A stretch of 64,000 bases of DNA from contig NZ_JAHXBG010000003.1 in the NCBI RefSeq assembly GCF_020103725.1, positions 124,001 to 188,000 of the forward strand, in the 5' to 3' direction. Each line of letters begins with the position of its first letter. Position 1 is the first letter of the stretch. This document shows positions 62,489 to 64,000 of this stretch, piece after piece. The notes under the pieces were generated by a model. It was not told the DNA's origin and made no database searches. It saw only the letters and a program-made list of their open reading frames with translations. The stretch comes from Hyalangium gracile. Its GTDB lineage: Bacteria; Myxococcota; Myxococcia; Myxococcales; Myxococcaceae. The translations under genes were made by a program, and so were the position numbers.

Positions 62489-64000
62489 CTAGAAGGTGTA
62501 CCGGATGCCGAAGCGGAACTGCCGCGGCGCCTGGTACTGGTTCGGCTGCTTGAAGTTCGGGTTGATCTGATCCTCGGACAGGTAGTTCGGATTGGCGGCA
62601 TCCGCCTCCTTGTCACCCGTGTTCAGGACCACCTGGCCCGGCAGGTCGCTCGGCTTGCCACCCTCGAGCGGGTAGATGGACTCGAACGTGTAGGACTCGT
62701 CCACGCGGGTCGCCGTCTGGAAGTTGAACAGGTTGAACACGTCCAGGGTAAACGACACCACCTGATCCTTGCCGATGCGGTAGTTCACGCCGATGTTGGA
62801 GTCGATCGTGTTGACCCACGGCGTGCGGCCGCCAGAGCCACGCTGGAGGACGAACGCCTCGTCCTGGCCGTAGTCCGGGTGCGCGCCGTAGTAGTTGATC
62901 GGCGTGCCGGAGTTGCCGCGGTAGGACATACCGATGCTGGTCGACAGCGCGTTGGTGATGTTGACCTCCTTGGCGCCGAACAGCTTGACCGAGTGCGTGC
63001 GGTCGAAGGGCAGCAGACCGCTGCGGTTGGGCAGCAGCTCGATCAGGTCGAAGTCCGAGAGGATGTTCGGGTCGAGCTGGTTGGTCTCCGGACGGAACAG
63101 ACCGGGGTAGTTACCGTACAGGCGCGACCAGGTGTAGTTGGCCTGGGCCAGCCAGCCGTCGGAGAAGGTGCGGTTCAGGTACAGGGTGACGGCGTCGTAG
63201 TTACGCACCGGCTTCGGGAAGTCCTCGGCGAAGCCCTGGTTCGGGTTGCCCAGGAAGTAGGTGTTGCCACCGTCGCGGCTCATGTCCTCGATGACCGCGC
63301 CCATGTTGCGGTGCGTGTAGTTGGCGCCGAAGCGGGTGTTGGCCAGCACCTCGTACTCGCCGCCCACCACGTACTCGGCGGAGGACTGCGGCTTGAGGTT
63401 CGGGTCCACCGGCTCGCTCTCCACCTTGCCACCGCCGAACAGGCGGCTCGGGTTGGAGCTGTTCTCGCTGCGCTTGGCCAGGTAGGCCACGTCGGCGCAG
63501 CCCGTGCGCTGACCCTCGAGCGTGGAAGGATCGCAGCCGTTGGTCCCCTCCTCGTTGTCCGGGGCCACGCGCACCGCGGTGTAGCGGCGCTCGGGCGGGA
63601 AGGCGCGGTCCAGCATGTTGAGCGGAACCTGCTCGTAGTACCGGGCGTAGTTGACGAAGAACTTCATGCGGCCGTTGGCCAGCGGGTCCACGATGGCGCC
63701 CACGCGCGGCGACAGCTGGTTGCCCAGCACGAGCGCCAGCTGGCCGTCACCGCCGTACATCGCCTGCACGTCGTAGCGCACGCCCGCGTTCACCGTCAGG
63801 CGGTTCGCGATGGACCAGCTGTCCTGGAGGAAGCCGCCCACCGTGGTGCTCTTGGAGGTGGAAGCCTGGAAGGGCTGCACCACCGCGGAGTCCGGACCCG
63901 TCTGGTAGCCGTAGCGGCGGAAGTCCGTCCAGCCCGCCGTGTCCTCGACGAACTGGGTGTTGGTGCGCGGGTCGATGCGGCCCAGGATGTTGGCCTCCTG
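62489..64000 (-). CDS. TonB-dependent outer-membrane receptor (5' end missing)
   Basis: The C-terminal 503 residues of a TonB-dependent receptor; the frame is open to the right edge. It is a string of amphipathic beta-strands with aromatic girdles (DSWSIANRLTVNAGVRYDVQ, RFGANYTHRNMGAVIEDM, GWLAQANYTWSRLYGNYPG, KDQVVSFTLDVFNLFNFQTA), ending in the barrel terminal FGIRYTF with the C-terminal Phe used by BamA. The substrate is unknown. The style is close to the Oar-like receptors common in myxobacteria. The plug and signal peptide lie outside the window. Confidence 0.88.
   Translation of the reverse strand, partial: QEANILGRIDPRTNTQFVEDTAGWTDFRRYGYQTGPDSAVVQPFQASTSKSTTVGGFLQDSWSIANRLTVNAGVRYDVQAMYGGDGQLALVLGNQLSPRVGAIVDPLANGRMKFFVNYARYYEQVPLNMLDRAFPPERRYTAVRVAPDNEEGTNGCDPSTLEGQRTGCADVAYLAKRSENSSNPSRLFGGGKVESEPVDPNLKPQSSAEYVVGGEYEVLANTRFGANYTHRNMGAVIEDMSRDGGNTYFLGNPNQGFAEDFPKPVRNYDAVTLYLNRTFSDGWLAQANYTWSRLYGNYPGLFRPETNQLDPNILSDFDLIELLPNRSGLLPFDRTHSVKLFGAKEVNITNALSTSIGMSYRGNSGTPINYYGAHPDYGQDEAFVLQRGSGGRTPWVNTIDSNIGVNYRIGKDQVVSFTLDVFNLFNFQTATRVDESYTFESIYPLEGGKPSDLPGQVVLNTGDKEADAANPNYLSEDQINPNFKQPNQYQAPRQFRFGIRYTF

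Overview
The window is high-GC myxobacterial DNA (Myxococcota, most like the Cystobacterineae: Archangium, Cystobacter, Stigmatella or Hyalangium). The clues are a MYXO-CTERM surface anchor at the left edge, many lipoproteins, a modular Ser/Thr kinase carrying a PilZ domain, ECF-type sigma factors with zinc-finger partners, and a TonB-dependent receptor at the right edge. Two stretches, 31.07-34.09 kb and 58.48-58.98 kb, are visibly richer in A+T and look acquired.

Layout. 1-12.3 kb: PKD surface protein, SDR protein, adenosine deaminase, beta-propeller lipoprotein, a frameshifted acyltransferase, PcrA/UvrD helicase, a hotdog thioesterase and two sigma/zinc-finger-protein units. 12.6-15.6 kb: a Ro60 (TROVE-VWA, Rsr-like) locus with two bacterial Y RNAs, each holding a circularly permuted tRNA-like module, and a PPP-type phosphatase between them. 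15.6-18.6 kb: endonuclease V, a stand-alone CULT (cereblon-type) protein and an esterase lipoprotein. 18.7-20.1 kb: an E1-like ThiF protein, an 83-aa partner and a 50-aa peptide.

20.1-26.2 kb: an array of 29 tRNA genes covering all 20 amino acids, preceded in its main block by a boxA-like antitermination sequence and interrupted by an HNH endonuclease gene. It runs into a 937-aa fusion of a two-ring Clp-type AAA+ ATPase with an RF2-like domain that lacks GGQ and SPF. The tRNAs are odd: tiny D-loops, C33 in four, tRNA-Leu without a long variable arm, almost only C34 or G34. RNase J follows. I regard the array plus Clp-RF2 fusion as the most likely undescribed system, perhaps a back-up decoding and ribosome-rescue kit. 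The Ro/Y RNA locus 5 kb upstream may be part of the same RNA-centred neighbourhood.

26.3-31.0 kb: RNase J, YajQ, a secreted protein and RimO. 31.07-34.09 kb: a low-GC two-gene module, a NYN-type nuclease plus a NACHT-like NTPase with pentapeptide-like repeats, probably anti-phage defence. 34.1-39.2 kb: leftward rplU-rpmA-obgE-trmH, then lolA and a lipoprotein. 39.4-45.9 kb: small lipoprotein, kinase-PilZ-J protein, 2OG-Fe(II) oxygenase, a nitrilase pseudogene and a cytolysin-like pore-forming toxin with a lectin domain. 45.9-51 kb: leftward operon ending in gatCAB. 51-58 kb: FtsK with a large acidic insertion, RNA methyltransferase, PlsY and small genes. 58.2-64 kb: a possible gene cassette with an attC-like hairpin, a radical SAM protein, a lipoprotein and the TonB receptor.

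All calls come from reading the sequence and translations by eye. RNA folds were paired by hand; no database or folding program was used.
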